The position numbers and the translations under genes were made by a program. From Hyphomicrobiales bacterium (lineage in GTDB: Bacteria > Pseudomonadota > Alphaproteobacteria > Rhizobiales > Rhizobiaceae), in NCBI GenBank assembly GCA_900467185.1, contig UBPA01000009.1, forward strand, positions 1-64,000: 64,000 nt of DNA. The letters run 5' to 3'. This document shows, piece after piece, positions 39,453-48,606 of this stretch. Numbering within the stretch: the stretch's first letter is position 1; every line of letters starts with the position of its first letter. A model generated the notes under the pieces. That model was not told where the DNA came from. It searched no databases and saw only the letters and a program-made list of their open reading frames with translations.

Positions 39453-39953
39453 TCAGGCTTCCCCGACCGTTTCGAACATCACGGCCTCGACCGCGCGCTC
39501 GGCATCGACGCCGGACCAGACCACGAACTGGAAGGCCTGGAAGTAGCTTTCGCAGGCATCGAGCGCGCTCGACAACAGAACCTCGACCTGACGGTCGGTC
39601 GGCTCCGCACCGCCGGACAGCAGCAGCGACTGGCGGAAGATGACGACGTCTTCCTGGCGCCAGAGGTCGAAATGCCCCATCAGCACCTGGCCATTGATAT
39701 GCGACAGCAGCCGGATGACCTCGTTGACGCGGCTTTCGGGAACCTTGATGTCGAAGGCGCAGGCGAGATGTAGGGCCTCGAACTCTTCCATCCAGGAGAA
39801 GGAGACGTGGTAGTCGGACCACTTGCCCTCCACCGTCATCGCGATCTCGTCTTCACCGGAACGCTCGAAGGTCCAGTCATTATTGGCCGCGACGAACTCG
39901 ATCATATCGACCGGATTGGATTGACGCTGCAGTTCCAGTTCTACGAGGCTCAT
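39453..39953 (-). CDS. YbjN domain protein
   Basis: A 166-residue acidic cytosolic protein of the YbjN (DUF1790) group. These have a type III secretion chaperone-like fold and are linked to stress in enterobacteria. Features are the N-terminus NPVDMIEFVAANNDWTFER and the helix LDACESYFQAFQFVVWSG. It is translated just before proC in the same direction, a common rhizobial arrangement. Its molecular role is unknown. Confidence 0.88.
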   Translation of the reverse strand: MSLVELELQRQSNPVDMIEFVAANNDWTFERSGEDEIAMTVEGKWSDYHVSFSWMEEFEALHLACAFDIKVPESRVNEVIRLLSHINGQVLMGHFDLWRQEDVVIFRQSLLLSGGAEPTDRQVEVLLSSALDACESYFQAFQFVVWSGVDAERAVEAVMFETVGEA

Positions 39954-40353
39954 GCTTCACCTTCAAAGTTCCAGCGTGGCATGCGCCATCGCGTTCTCAC
40001 GCGAAGCCCCACACGCCCGACGACACCGGAAACAACATGGAATGATCGACGAACGCACGACGAGGTCGAACCGATGACTCTGCCCGTATCTCGTGTGACC
40101 CGTTTCGAATCATCTTGTAAAATCAGTGTATAACGCCGGAGTCTGCAGACCAGCCCCAACCGCCCGAAAAAGGCGTCGCAGCTGTGGATAGAGCTTTGGA
40201 AACTGATTCAGCCTGAGTCAGTAAAGGATTCAGCGGATTGCGTTTTTTAGGGATGTCCACAGGGTCGAAATTTTTCTCGTTTTCGACGGTCGGAAGTCCG
40301 CTTTCGGGAGGGCACGGCCCGCATCGGCGCCCGAAGTGCCGGAAGACGAAAGA
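39954..40353. promoter_or_regulatory. Gene-free region with clustered GANTC sites
   Basis: No gene is supported. Five GANTC sites (targets of the CcrM methylase in alphaproteobacteria) begin at 40107, 40139, 40205, 40215 and 40227; three fall in 27 bases. Between and after them are two DnaA-box-like sequences (TGTGGATAG at 40183, one mismatch; ATGTCCACA near 40253, two mismatches). It lies upstream of ybjN-proC, whose promoter must be here, and may give cell-cycle control. Confidence 0.45.
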
Positions 40354-40381
40354 GACGCGGGGACGATATCCTCCCCGCGTC
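40354..40381 (-). terminator. Terminator of ubiK
   Basis: GACGCGGGGA (40354-40363) pairs with TCCCCGCGTC (40372-40381), loop of eight. On the minus strand it is followed by TCTCTTT. It lies 27 bases after the ubiK stop. Confidence 0.7.
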
Positions 40382-40407
40382 CCGAAACGATGCGATCGGA
40401 AGCTTGA

Positions 40408-40668
40408 TCAGCCCTTCTCGGCGAGCTGTGCTTCAAGGAGGGCGACGCGCGCCAGAAGGGCGTCGTTTTCCTCGCGCGCCCGCAGCGCCATTTCGCGCAC
40501 GACCTCGAATTCCTCCCGCTTGACCACATCCATCGTATTGAGGATGCGCTCGCCCTGGGTGCGGAACATCGTTTCCGCCTCGCGCCGCACGCCCTGCGCC
40601 GCACCGGCCGCATCGGTCATCAGCTTGGCAAGATCGTCGAGAATGCGGTTTGCGCCTGTCGTCGTCAT
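40408..40668 (-). CDS. ubiK: Ubiquinone biosynthesis accessory factor UbiK
   Basis: An 86-residue protein of the BMFP/YqiC family. The N-terminal amphipathic part (NRILDDLAKLMTDAAGAAQG) is followed by a C-terminal coiled coil (KREEFEVVREMALRAREEND then LEAQLAE). UbiK trimers assist the Ubi complex in ubiquinone synthesis. CGGAGGGACATC before the ATG at 40668 is a strong ribosome site. It is divergent from lgt, as in many alphaproteobacteria. Confidence 0.9.
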   Translation of the reverse strand: MTTTGANRILDDLAKLMTDAAGAAQGVRREAETMFRTQGERILNTMDVVKREEFEVVREMALRAREENDALLARVALLEAQLAEKG

Positions 40669-40897
40669 GATGTCCCTCCGGGATCGCGGTTGGAGCGCCG
40701 CACGGCGCCTGTGACATGGAGGTAGGAGAGGCAGGGCCGGCTTGCAAGGAAAAACCAGTGAATCATGGGGCTTGCCGCCCTCGCCTCGCTTGACCCCATG
40801 CCGCCCGCCCGCCATGGTCCGGGCAGGCGGGCGCGGCGAAATGCCGGTCCGCAGAGAAACCACCCGCCGCAGGTCCTGATCCGTTGCCGGGTCGGCA

Positions 40898-41788
40898 ATG
40901 GATCGGCCAGGTGAAACCGAGGCTGAAGCACGTCCTTTGGAACCCATCGCAAGCCTTCTCTCGATCCTGCCCTTCCCGCAGATCGATCCCGTCCTGATCG
41001 CCATCGGCCCGCTGCAGATCCACTGGTACGGCCTCGCCTATGTTGCGGGAATCCTGCTCGGCTGGTTCTACGCCCGCCGGATCGTGCGCAACGAGACGCT
41101 CTGGGACGGCAAGGCCCCCATCACCGAGGTCGATCTCGACGACTTCCTCCTCTGGGTGGCTGTCGGCATCGTCGGCGGCGGACGCATCGGCTACATCCTG
41201 TTCTACGATCTGCCCTCGGTCATCGCCAATCCGCTGCGGGCCTTCGAGATCTGGAACGGCGGCATGTCCTTCCATGGCGGCCTCATCGGCACGATCCTTG
41301 CCATGCTGATCTTCGCGCGCAAGCGATCCATTCCGATCTGGAGCCTGTTCGACGTGGTCGCGGCCGTGGTGCCGATCGGCCTGCTGTTCGGCCGTCTTGC
41401 CAACTTTATCAATGGCGAGCTCTGGGGCCGTCTCTCCTCCATGCCCTGGGCGATCGTCTTCCCGACAGGCGGCCCGTTCGCACGCCATCCGAGCCAGCTG
41501 TACGAGGCAGGCCTCGAGGGCATCGTGCTGCTCCTCGTGCTCGCCTCTCTCATCTACAGGCGCCATGCCCTGCGCAAGCCGGGCCTCGTCGCCGGCGTCT
41601 TCATCACAGGCTACGGCCTCGCCCGCATCTTCGTGGAATTCTTCCGCGAGCCCGACGCGCAGATCGGCTATCTCGCCGGGGGCTGGCTGACCATGGGCAT
41701 GCTGCTGTCGCTGCCGATGGTCGGTCTCGGCCTGTGGGCGATCCTGCGCGCCCGCCGCGCGGCATCCCTCGTGGGGGGCCGCTCATGA
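40898..41788 (+). CDS. lgt: Prolipoprotein diacylglyceryl transferase
   Basis: Lgt moves diacylglycerol from phosphatidylglycerol to the lipobox cysteine of prolipoproteins in the inner membrane. The 296-residue product has about seven helices. [15 protein letters not shown] opens the catalytic part, with [11 protein letters not shown] (essential His region) and the signature [14 protein letters not shown]. The C-terminus has [13 protein letters not shown]. The start is not certain: ATG at 40898 has only a weak ribosome site and adds about 17 charged residues before the family-like part. Its stop overlaps the ATG of the next gene. Confidence 0.95.
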   Translation: MDRPGETEAEARPLEPIASLLSILPFPQIDPVLIAIGPLQIHWYGLAYVAGILLGWFYARRIVRNETLWDGKAPITEVDLDDFLLWVAVGIVGGGRIGYILFYDLPSVIANPLRAFEIWNGGMSFHGGLIGTILAMLIFARKRSIPIWSLFDVVAAVVPIGLLFGRLANFINGELWGRLSSMPWAIVFPTGGPFARHPSQLYEAGLEGIVLLLVLASLIYRRHALRKPGLVAGVFITGYGLARIFVEFFREPDAQIGYLAGGWLTMGMLLSLPMVGLGLWAILRARRAASLVGGRS

Positions 41789-42876
41789 CCACGCCGCTCG
41801 CGGACAAGATCAAGGCGATCATCCTGGCGACGGGGCCGATCAGCGTCACAGACTATTTCGCCCTCTGCCTGGCCGATCCCGAACACGGGTATTACCGGAC
41901 GCGCGAACCCTTCGGACAGAGCGGCGATTTCATCACCGCGCCGGAAATCAGCCAGCTGTTCGGCGAACTGATCGGCATGTTCCTGTTCGAGGCCTGGCGC
42001 CGGCATGGGCAGCCGGAAACGGTGGCCATCGCCGAGATCGGTCCCGGTCGCGGCACGATGATGGCGGATATCCTGCGCGTCCTCTCGCGCCTGTCGCCGG
42101 ACCTCTACGAGAAGGCCAGCGTGCATCTGGTGGAGACCAGCGAGCGCCTGCAGAAGGTCCAGAGCCAAACCCTCGTCGCCCACAAGTTCAAGATCGCCTG
42201 GCACGACAGCTTCGAAGAGATCCCCGACGGCTTTCTGTTGCTGGTTGCGAACGAACTCTTCGACGCCATTCCGATCCGCCAGTTCGTGAAGACCGAACAG
42301 GGGTTCCGCGAGCGCATGGTTGGCCTCGATGCTGACGACAATCTCTGCTTCGCCGCAGGCGTCGCGACCATCGACCCAGATCTTCTGCCGCCCGGCGACA
42401 GGCTGCCACTCGGCACCATCTTCGAAGTCGCTCCGGCCCGCGATGCCGTCATGGCCGCGATTTCCGCACGGTTGAAGCGGACGGACGGCTCCGCCCTCAT
42501 CATCGACTACGGCCATATGGCGACCAATTACGGCGACACGCTGCAGGCCGTGCGCGCCCATCAGTTCGATCCGCCGCTCGCCCATCCGGGCGAAGCCGAC
42601 ATCACCAGCCACGTCGATTTCGAACAGCTCGCCCGCCGCGCGGTGGCGGAAGGTCTTCGGATCAACGGGCTGACCTATCAGGGTGATTTCCTGCTCGCTC
42701 TGGGCATCCGCGAGCGCGCCGAGGCGCTCGCGCGCGGCAAGGACCTCATCGTGCAGGAAGGCGTGCGCCAGGATGCCGAGCGGCTTTCCGGCTCCGGCGA
42801 AGGCAAGATGGGCGAACTCTTCAAGGTCCTCGCCGTCAGCCACCCGGCCGTGGCCCTGGTGCCGTTCCAGGCCTGA
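41785..42876 (+). CDS. SAM-dependent methyltransferase, MidA/NDUFAF7 family
   Basis: A 363-residue COG1565 methyltransferase. The N-terminus [19 protein letters not shown] and [19 protein letters not shown] are diagnostic, the SAM-binding motif is [10 protein letters not shown], and later come [14 protein letters not shown] and [10 protein letters not shown]. The mitochondrial relative dimethylates an arginine of complex I subunit NDUFS2; a like role on bacterial NuoD is inferred, not shown. The ATG is inside the lgt stop (ATGA), so they are coupled. Confidence 0.92.
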   Translation: MTTPLADKIKAIILATGPISVTDYFALCLADPEHGYYRTREPFGQSGDFITAPEISQLFGELIGMFLFEAWRRHGQPETVAIAEIGPGRGTMMADILRVLSRLSPDLYEKASVHLVETSERLQKVQSQTLVAHKFKIAWHDSFEEIPDGFLLLVANELFDAIPIRQFVKTEQGFRERMVGLDADDNLCFAAGVATIDPDLLPPGDRLPLGTIFEVAPARDAVMAAISARLKRTDGSALIIDYGHMATNYGDTLQAVRAHQFDPPLAHPGEADITSHVDFEQLARRAVAEGLRINGLTYQGDFLLALGIRERAEALARGKDLIVQEGVRQDAERLSGSGEGKMGELFKVLAVSHPAVALVPFQA

Positions 42877-43071
42877 GAAGATCGCAACCGGCACCCGGTC
42901 TCGACCCCATCGAGAGCGGACATCGGTCCGTCGCTGACGACACTGTCTGCCGCCTGCGCGATTGACAGGGCGGGCGGCAAAGGGTCAACATCCCGCGCAC
43001 ATCAGAGGCGAGCCATTCCCGGCATCGCCCGCTTTCCGACAAACGCTGACATGAAAAGGGGCGAAAGACCA

Positions 43072-43863
43072 ATGCAGGACGACGCCTTGCCCGCCCCGCT
43101 CCAGAGCCCGCTGCTCGCCGCCGCATCACCCGCCATCGCCCACGGATTCTTCACCCGCGAGGGCGGCGTGTCGCAAGGAATCTACGAAGGTCTGAACGTC
43201 GGTCTCGGCTCGAGCGACGAGCGCACCCATGTCGAGGAGAACCGCGGCCGCGTCGCCGCATGGTTCGGCCAGCCCGTCGCGAAGCTTGCCACTGTCCATC
43301 AGATCCACTCTCCGGATGTCGTCACTATCGGCGGCGATTACGATGGCTCGCGGTCGGAGGCCGATGCCCTGGTCACGGCGACCCCCGGCATCGTGCTCGG
43401 CGTCCTCTCGGCCGATTGCGGACCGATCCTCTTTGCCGATCCAGAAGCCGGCGTCGTCGGCGCGGCGCATGCCGGCTGGAAAGGCGCGCTGACGGGCGTC
43501 CTCGAAAACACCATTGCCGCCATGGTCGCGCTGGGCGCCACCCACGAGACCATCGTCGCCTGCCTCGGCCCCTCCATCGGGCCCGACAATTACGAGGTCG
43601 GACCGGAATTCGTCGCGCGCTTTCTCGCGCACGATGCGGCCTATGCCCGTTTCTTCACGCCGTCGCCACGCGCGGATCACGCGATGTTCGACCTTCCCGG
43701 CCTGACCGTCGCCCGCCTTGTGGCCGCGGGCGTGAAGGCCGAAAAGCTCGGCCTCTGCACCTACGAGGACGAGACGCGCTTCTTTTCCTATCGCCGGACG
43801 ACCCATCGCGGCGAACCCGATTACGGCCGGCAGATTTCCGCCATCAGCATCAGGGAGGCATGA
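43072..43863 (+). CDS. pgeF: Peptidoglycan editing factor PgeF (YfiH, laccase-domain)
   Basis: A 263-residue multi-copper-oxidase-like protein of the YfiH family, which corrects peptidoglycan precursors carrying the wrong amino acid. The metal and catalytic residues lie in TVHQIHSPDV, SADCGPILF and GAAHAGWKG, as in other members. The ATG at 43072 is chosen; another at 43051 would add seven basic residues. It precedes the M24-fold gene by one base, so both are likely in one message with lgt and the methyltransferase upstream. Confidence 0.92.
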   Translation: MQDDALPAPLQSPLLAAASPAIAHGFFTREGGVSQGIYEGLNVGLGSSDERTHVEENRGRVAAWFGQPVAKLATVHQIHSPDVVTIGGDYDGSRSEADALVTATPGIVLGVLSADCGPILFADPEAGVVGAAHAGWKGALTGVLENTIAAMVALGATHETIVACLGPSIGPDNYEVGPEFVARFLAHDAAYARFFTPSPRADHAMFDLPGLTVARLVAAGVKAEKLGLCTYEDETRFFSYRRTTHRGEPDYGRQISAISIREA

Positions 43864-43864
43864 C

Positions 43865-45016
43865 ATGGCCCTTCACTTCACCCAGGACGAATACGCCGCA
43901 CGCCTTGCCAGCCTCACGGCGAAGATGCGCGAGGACAAGCTCGATGCGCTGCTGCTCTTTGCCCAGGAGAGCATGTACTGGCTGACCGGCTACGACACGT
44001 TCGGCTACTGCTTCTTCCAGACGCTGGTGGTGAAATCCGACGGCTCGATGGTTCTGCTCACGCGGTCGGCCGACCTGCGCCAGGCCCGCCACACCTCCAA
44101 CATCGAGCGCATCCAGGTCTGGGTCGACAGGGTCAATGCCGATCCGACGATGGACCTGAAGAACCTGCTCAGCGAACTCGACCTCCTCGGCGCCCGCATC
44201 GGCATCGAGTACGACACGCACGGCATGACCGGCCGCATCGCCCGGCTGCTCGATCACCAGATGGCAAGCTTCGGCCAGATCGTCGACGCCTCCATGCTGG
44301 TCGGCCGGCTGCGGCTCATCAAGAGCCCGGCGGAGATCGCCCATGTCGAGAAAGCCGCAAGCCTTGCCGACGACGCGCTGGATGCGGCCCTGCCGCTGAT
44401 CGGCCCCGGCGGCGGCGAGGCGGCGATCCTCGCGGCCATGCAGGGCGCTGTCTTTGCAGGCGGCGGCGACTATCCGGCCAACGAGTTCATCATCGGCTCC
44501 GGCGCGGACGCCCTCCTCTGCCGCTACAAGGCCGGCCGCCGCAAGCTCGATGCGCAGGATCAGCTGACGCTCGAATGGGCCGGCGTCAGCGCGCATTACC
44601 ACGCCGCCATGATGCGCACGATCGTGGTGGGCGAGGTGACCAACCGTCATCGCGAGCTCTACAGCGCCTGCCGCGAAACCATTCAGGCCATCGAGATGGT
44701 CCTGCGGCCGGGCAACACCTTCGGCACCGTGTTCGACGTGCATGCGAAGATCATGGACGAGCGCGGCCTTGCCAAGCACCGGCTGAATGCCTGCGGCTAT
44801 TCGCTCGGCGCCCGGTTCTCACCCTCCTGGATGGAGCAGCAGATGTTCCATGCCGGCAATCCGCAGGAGATCCTGCCCAACATGTCGCTCTTCGTGCACA
44901 TGATCATCATGGATAGCGACAGCGGAACGGCAATGACGCTCGGACAGACCTACCTGACGACAGACGGCGCGCCACGCGCCCTGTCGCGCTACGGTCTGGA
45001 CGTCATCGACCTCTGA
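43865..45016 (+). CDS. M24-fold protein without metal ligands, ectoine-hydrolase-like
   Basis: A 383-residue pita-bread-fold protein with a creatinase N-terminal domain (1-150) and a peptidase M24 domain. All five metal ligands of aminopeptidase P are replaced. The first two Asp sites are E237 and A248 (LEWAGVSAHYHAAMMRT), the His site is a Tyr (CGYSLGARFSPSW), and the two Glu sites lie in SLFVHMIIMD and TAMTLGQTY. The same kind of change, with GYSIG..PPDW, is what I recall of ectoine hydrolase (DoeA/EutD), so amide hydrolysis of a small compound is more likely than proteolysis. The start ATG follows the pgeF stop directly. Confidence 0.82.
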   Translation: MALHFTQDEYAARLASLTAKMREDKLDALLLFAQESMYWLTGYDTFGYCFFQTLVVKSDGSMVLLTRSADLRQARHTSNIERIQVWVDRVNADPTMDLKNLLSELDLLGARIGIEYDTHGMTGRIARLLDHQMASFGQIVDASMLVGRLRLIKSPAEIAHVEKAASLADDALDAALPLIGPGGGEAAILAAMQGAVFAGGGDYPANEFIIGSGADALLCRYKAGRRKLDAQDQLTLEWAGVSAHYHAAMMRTIVVGEVTNRHRELYSACRETIQAIEMVLRPGNTFGTVFDVHAKIMDERGLAKHRLNACGYSLGARFSPSWMEQQMFHAGNPQEILPNMSLFVHMIIMDSDSGTAMTLGQTYLTTDGAPRALSRYGLDVIDL

Positions 45017-45077
45017 GGTCCCGCCGGCTGGTAGAGCGGGATCGAGCCCTCGCCAGCCCCAAAAAGGGTAAGCCGGA

Positions 45078-45212
45078 TCAATACGGCTTCTTAGGATTAT
45101 CGCCGTAGACTGGTTGTCTGATGTCAGGACCGGCGGGATAGGCCCGTCGGATGGCGTCGCAGTGTGCCAGCGTATCGGCGTGTAATACTCCAGCGGTTTC
45201 GATCTGCCTCAT
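45078..45212 (-). CDS. Possible small protein
   Basis: A 44-codon reading frame starting at ATG 45212 and ending GDNPKKPY. The composition is protein-like rather than GC-skewed, but no ribosome site is clear and the frame stays open upstream as a shadow of the lipoprotein gene. Very tentative. Confidence 0.25.
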   Translation of the reverse strand: MRQIETAGVLHADTLAHCDAIRRAYPAGPDIRQPVYGDNPKKPY

Positions 45213-45275
45213 GGGGCGTGACCGATGCTGGAGACGGGCGACATGCGCTGCATCTGTCCAGGACGGAGGTCGACC

Positions 45276-46262
45276 GTGCGCACCCTCTTCGCAACGACGA
45301 CGAACATCGCGCGCCTTCGGGTCGCGACGCCGCTCATGGCCATCCCGCTGCTTTTCGCGCTGTCGTCCTGCAACAGCATCGATGCGCTGACGCCGCCGGA
45401 GAATGTCGGCGACGGGAGCTATCAGTCCTCCCCGGTCAACCAGGCCGATCTCGATACCATGCAGTCGCAGCAGCCGGTGGTGAACAGCGCCCCCGCCGGC
45501 GCCATGGCCGTCCATGAGATGCGGGTGCAGCGATCGGCCAGCCTCTCCGACCCGAATTATACCGATCCGTCCGCACCGCGCGCCGACCAGCCCGATATCA
45601 CCGGCACCGCCTATGCCCGCGGCGACGAGAGCTACCGGAACCCGGCCGGCTCCTTCGAGGCGCAGGCCCAGGCGCTCGCCAACAACCCGCCGCCGCAGAT
45701 CGCGTCGTCGCAAAGCGCGGTCGGCTTTCCCGCGACCGGCAACGAGGTGAGCGAGACCGAGGCCGCCGCCCGAACGCAAACGGCAGAGCCGCCGCAGGCC
45801 GAGCCCGCAGAGGCCGCGCAGAACGATGCGCCCGCCGAGGCAAGCAGCGCGCCGGAACAACAGGCCGCCATCGCGCCCGCCGCCAAGGCCGGCCCTGCCG
45901 GCAGCATCCGCTTCCTCCCCATCATGGGTGCACCCGTCGAGGCCATCCGCCCCCTCTCCGAGCAGCTCGGCGCGGACGCCCGCTCCCATGGCCTCACCAT
46001 CAAGACGGCAGCGGATGGCGGAAGCCAGCATATCCTGAAGGGCTATTTCTCGGCGTTCAAGGACGGCCGCAAGACCACCATCGTCTATGTCTGGGACGTG
46101 CTCGACCAAGCCGGCAACCGCCTGCACCGCATCCAGGGGCAGGACAGCGTCGATACCAAGGGCGCCGATCTCTGGTCGGGCGTTCCGCCGCAGACCATGC
46201 GCGACATCGCCACCAAGAGCGTCGGACAGTACCTGACCTGGCGGGACGCCTCGGCCGGTTGA
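45276..46262 (+). CDS. Lipoprotein of unknown function
   Basis: A 328-residue exported lipoprotein. The signal peptide ends in a lipobox, LFALSSC, so lipidation by the nearby Lgt is expected. A long Ala/Pro/Gln/Glu-rich, disordered-looking linker (about 35-215) follows. The C-terminal globular domain (about 220-325) includes [21 protein letters not shown] and [11 protein letters not shown] chose GTG at 45276 because GGAGG lies seven bases upstream; two earlier ATGs lack a site. The globular part recalls LpoB/CsgG-type penicillin-binding-protein activators only loosely. No partner gene is evident. Confidence 0.75.
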   Translation: MRTLFATTTNIARLRVATPLMAIPLLFALSSCNSIDALTPPENVGDGSYQSSPVNQADLDTMQSQQPVVNSAPAGAMAVHEMRVQRSASLSDPNYTDPSAPRADQPDITGTAYARGDESYRNPAGSFEAQAQALANNPPPQIASSQSAVGFPATGNEVSETEAAARTQTAEPPQAEPAEAAQNDAPAEASSAPEQQAAIAPAAKAGPAGSIRFLPIMGAPVEAIRPLSEQLGADARSHGLTIKTAADGGSQHILKGYFSAFKDGRKTTIVYVWDVLDQAGNRLHRIQGQDSVDTKGADLWSGVPPQTMRDIATKSVGQYLTWRDASAG

Positions 46263-46527
46263 GAACGGGTATGACCGTGTTTTCACGACCCCTAAAACGC
46301 CCTTTGCGGCAGCGCCTTCGAAATCTTTTTCGGATAAACCCTCTCCACGCCGGCGTTCCTCTTGCATTCGGGGACAAGGCCGCTATGAAGCGCCCATCGG
46401 CATCGACGGGGGCACGCTCCGCGAGGCCGACGCGCATTGGGATGCGGGTTTACGGAATCTTGCGGATTACGGCAAACGGACCGTCCGGTTCGGGCCTATC
46501 CCGGACAGCACGACAGGCGGACCATCG
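46263..46527. promoter_or_regulatory. Region upstream of prs
   Basis: About 265 bases with no supported gene. It should contain the prs promoter; the AT-richer part is 46310-46345. No riboswitch-like structure was recognised. Confidence 0.3.
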
Positions 46528-47460
46528 ATGAAGGTTTTCGCGGGCAATTCGAACCGGCTCCTCGCCGAAGCGATCTGCAACTATCTCAATCTTCCGCTCG
46601 GGCGGGCGACGGTCCGGCGTTTCGCCGATCAGGAAATCTTCGTCGAGATTCAGGAGAACGTGCGCGGCGAGGATGTCTTCCTCGTCCAGTCCACCTCCTT
46701 CCCGACGAACGACCACCTGATGGAACTGCTGATCATGATCGACGCCATGCGTCGCTCGTCGGCACGGCGCATCACCGCGGTCCTTCCCTATTTCGGCTAT
46801 GCCCGGCAGGACCGCAAACCGGGCCCGCGCACACCGATCTCCGCCAAGCTCGTCGCCAACCTGATCACCGAGGCCGGTGCCGACCGCGTTCTGACGCTCG
46901 ACCTGCATGCCGGCCAGATCCAGGGCTTCTTCGATATCCCGACGGACAACCTCTATTCCGTGCCGATCCTGACGCGCGACATCAAGGAACATTACGAACT
47001 GAGCAACGTCATGGTCGTCTCGCCCGACGTCGGCGGCGTGGTGCGCGCCCGGTCGCTCGCCAAGCGACTGGACTGTCAGCTGGCCATCGTCGACAAGCGC
47101 CGCGAACGCGCCGGCGAGTCCGAGGTCATGAACGTCATCGGTGACGTTACCGGCAAGGATTGCCTGCTGATCGACGATATCGTCGACAGCGGCGGCACGC
47201 TCTGCAACGCGGCGGAAGCATTGCTCAAGAACGGCGCGACCAGCGTCACCGCCTACATCACCCACGGCGTCCTCTCCGGCGGCGCCGTCGCCCGCGTCAC
47301 ATCGTCCAAGCTGAAGGAGCTCGTCATCACCGACAGCATCCAGCCGACGACCGCCGTGCAGTCCGCGCACAACATCCGCGTGATCTCGACGGCAAACCTG
47401 ATCGGTGAAGCGATCAACCGCACCAGCCAGGAAGAATCCGTTTCGAGCCTGTTCGACTGA
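46528..47460 (+). CDS. prs: Ribose-phosphate pyrophosphokinase
   Basis: Prs makes PRPP from ribose 5-phosphate and ATP for purine, pyrimidine, His and Trp synthesis. The 310-residue protein has all family motifs: [15 protein letters not shown], the flexible loop [15 protein letters not shown], the metal site [14 protein letters not shown] and the PRPP loop [16 protein letters not shown]. Start, length and C-terminus ([13 protein letters not shown]) are standard. It is monocistronic, converging on the flippase-like gene. Confidence 0.97.
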   Translation: MKVFAGNSNRLLAEAICNYLNLPLGRATVRRFADQEIFVEIQENVRGEDVFLVQSTSFPTNDHLMELLIMIDAMRRSSARRITAVLPYFGYARQDRKPGPRTPISAKLVANLITEAGADRVLTLDLHAGQIQGFFDIPTDNLYSVPILTRDIKEHYELSNVMVVSPDVGGVVRARSLAKRLDCQLAIVDKRRERAGESEVMNVIGDVTGKDCLLIDDIVDSGGTLCNAAEALLKNGATSVTAYITHGVLSGGAVARVTSSKLKELVITDSIQPTTAVQSAHNIRVISTANLIGEAINRTSQEESVSSLFD

Positions 47461-47490
47461 TCGGAAGCGGCCCGACGACGGGCGTGTGTC

Positions 47491-47856
47491 TCAGCTGTTG
47501 ATGACGATCATGCCGCCGATGAGCAGCGCGGCACCGATCGCGGTGCGCACCGTCAGCGTTTCCCCGAGGAAGACGCTGGCCAGCAGCGGCACGAAGCAGA
47601 ATGTCAGCGCCATGAACGAATAGGCGATCGTCAGCGGCACGCTTTTCAGCACGAAGATCCAGACGAGTGTCCCGATGCCGTACACGGCAAGGGCGGCGAT
47701 CATCAGCGGATTGAGCAGAAGCGCGACGATGCCGCCCAAGCCGAACTCGCCCGTGGTGCGGCTCGACAGCTTGAACAGCACCTGCCCCATCGCGATCATC
47801 AGCGGCGTGCCGGTGAGGCCCAGCCACAGAGCAGGGCTGTAATTGCCCCCCATCAT
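47491..47856 (-). CDS. Small four-helix membrane protein (SMR/EamA type, flippase-like)
   Basis: A 121-residue protein with four helices, of the small multidrug resistance/EamA type (WLGLTGTPLMIAMGQVLFK, VYGIGTLVWIFVLK, VFLGETLTVRTAIGAALL). Relatives such as ArnE/ArnF flip lipid-linked sugars. Its ATG overlaps the stop of the methyltransferase gene, and that gene follows a dolichol-phosphate-sugar-synthase-like GT2. This order supports a flippase for a polyprenyl-phosphate sugar better than drug export. Confidence 0.75.
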   Translation of the reverse strand: MMGGNYSPALWLGLTGTPLMIAMGQVLFKLSSRTTGEFGLGGIVALLLNPLMIAALAVYGIGTLVWIFVLKSVPLTIAYSFMALTFCFVPLLASVFLGETLTVRTAIGAALLIGGMIVINS

Positions 47857-48590
47857 GCCGCTGCAGCCTCGATGCCGCCCGCGCCATTCCCTGCCCGTTC
47901 CACTGTCTCGCAATAGAAGATATCGCGGCCGATATCCTCGCAGACATGGATCGCGGGAACCGGGTGGACGGCGCGCAGGAAGGAGTGCGTGTAGGGGAAG
48001 AAGTTGAAATGCGGGTTGAAGCTGTAGCGATACTCCCGCTCGCGCGGCACGACGATGATCAGCCGGCGGCGCGCGATCCGGCGCAGCTCGGCAATGGCTT
48101 TGCGGTAGTCGAGCACATGCTCGATCACATGCGTGCAGACGACCGTATCGAATTCGCCATCCGCAAAGGGCAGATCCTCGATCCGCGCGGCGACATATTC
48201 GACGCCGGGAAGACTTGCGGCATCCTCGACCACGAAATCGACGCCGGTCACGCGGCTAAGGCCCGGCTGTGCCGCCTGGATATGCTTCAGAAGCGCTCCC
48301 GTCCCACAGCCGACATCGCAGACGCTCTCGCCCAGGATCGCGCCGGCGATACGGCGGATGCAGGCGGCCGAATTGTCGGTCCCCTCATGCACGCGGGGAT
48401 GTTTGCGGTAGAGGTCCTCATACTCCGCCTCCGACAGAAACGGCGCGCGCGCCCGAAACCGGGCGAGGTGGACGATGTGCTCGCCCCAGACCAGCTTGGC
48501 CGCCGCCCGGAACAGGCTGGAATCCCGCAGCACCGGCGGCAGCAGGTCCTCCAGCACAAAGCGGATACGGTTGGTGGTCTCGCGGTTCAT
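47853..48590 (-). CDS. Class I SAM-dependent methyltransferase
   Basis: A 245-residue methyltransferase. After a helical N-terminus comes the SAM loop CDVGCGTGALLKHI, then FADGEFDTVVCTHVIEHV, as in UbiG/UbiE-type small-molecule enzymes. C-terminal PREREYRYSFNPHFNFFPYT is unusual and may bind the substrate. The ATG at 48590 has GGAGA upstream. It lies between the GT2 and the flippase-like gene, so its substrate may be the same sugar or lipid. Confidence 0.85.
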   Translation of the reverse strand: MNRETTNRIRFVLEDLLPPVLRDSSLFRAAAKLVWGEHIVHLARFRARAPFLSEAEYEDLYRKHPRVHEGTDNSAACIRRIAGAILGESVCDVGCGTGALLKHIQAAQPGLSRVTGVDFVVEDAASLPGVEYVAARIEDLPFADGEFDTVVCTHVIEHVLDYRKAIAELRRIARRRLIIVVPREREYRYSFNPHFNFFPYTHSFLRAVHPVPAIHVCEDIGRDIFYCETVERAGNGAGGIEAAAA

Positions 48591-48606
48591 CGTTCGGTCT
48601 CCGGGA

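Noticed and set aside
40100-40115. TTCGAATC, like a tRNA T-loop
   Set aside because: No acceptor, D or anticodon stems can be made around it; it is one of the GANTC sites.
39954-40353. Chromosomal replication origin
   Set aside because: Only two weak DnaA-like boxes, no long AT-rich region, and hemE or other genes usually near the origin are absent.
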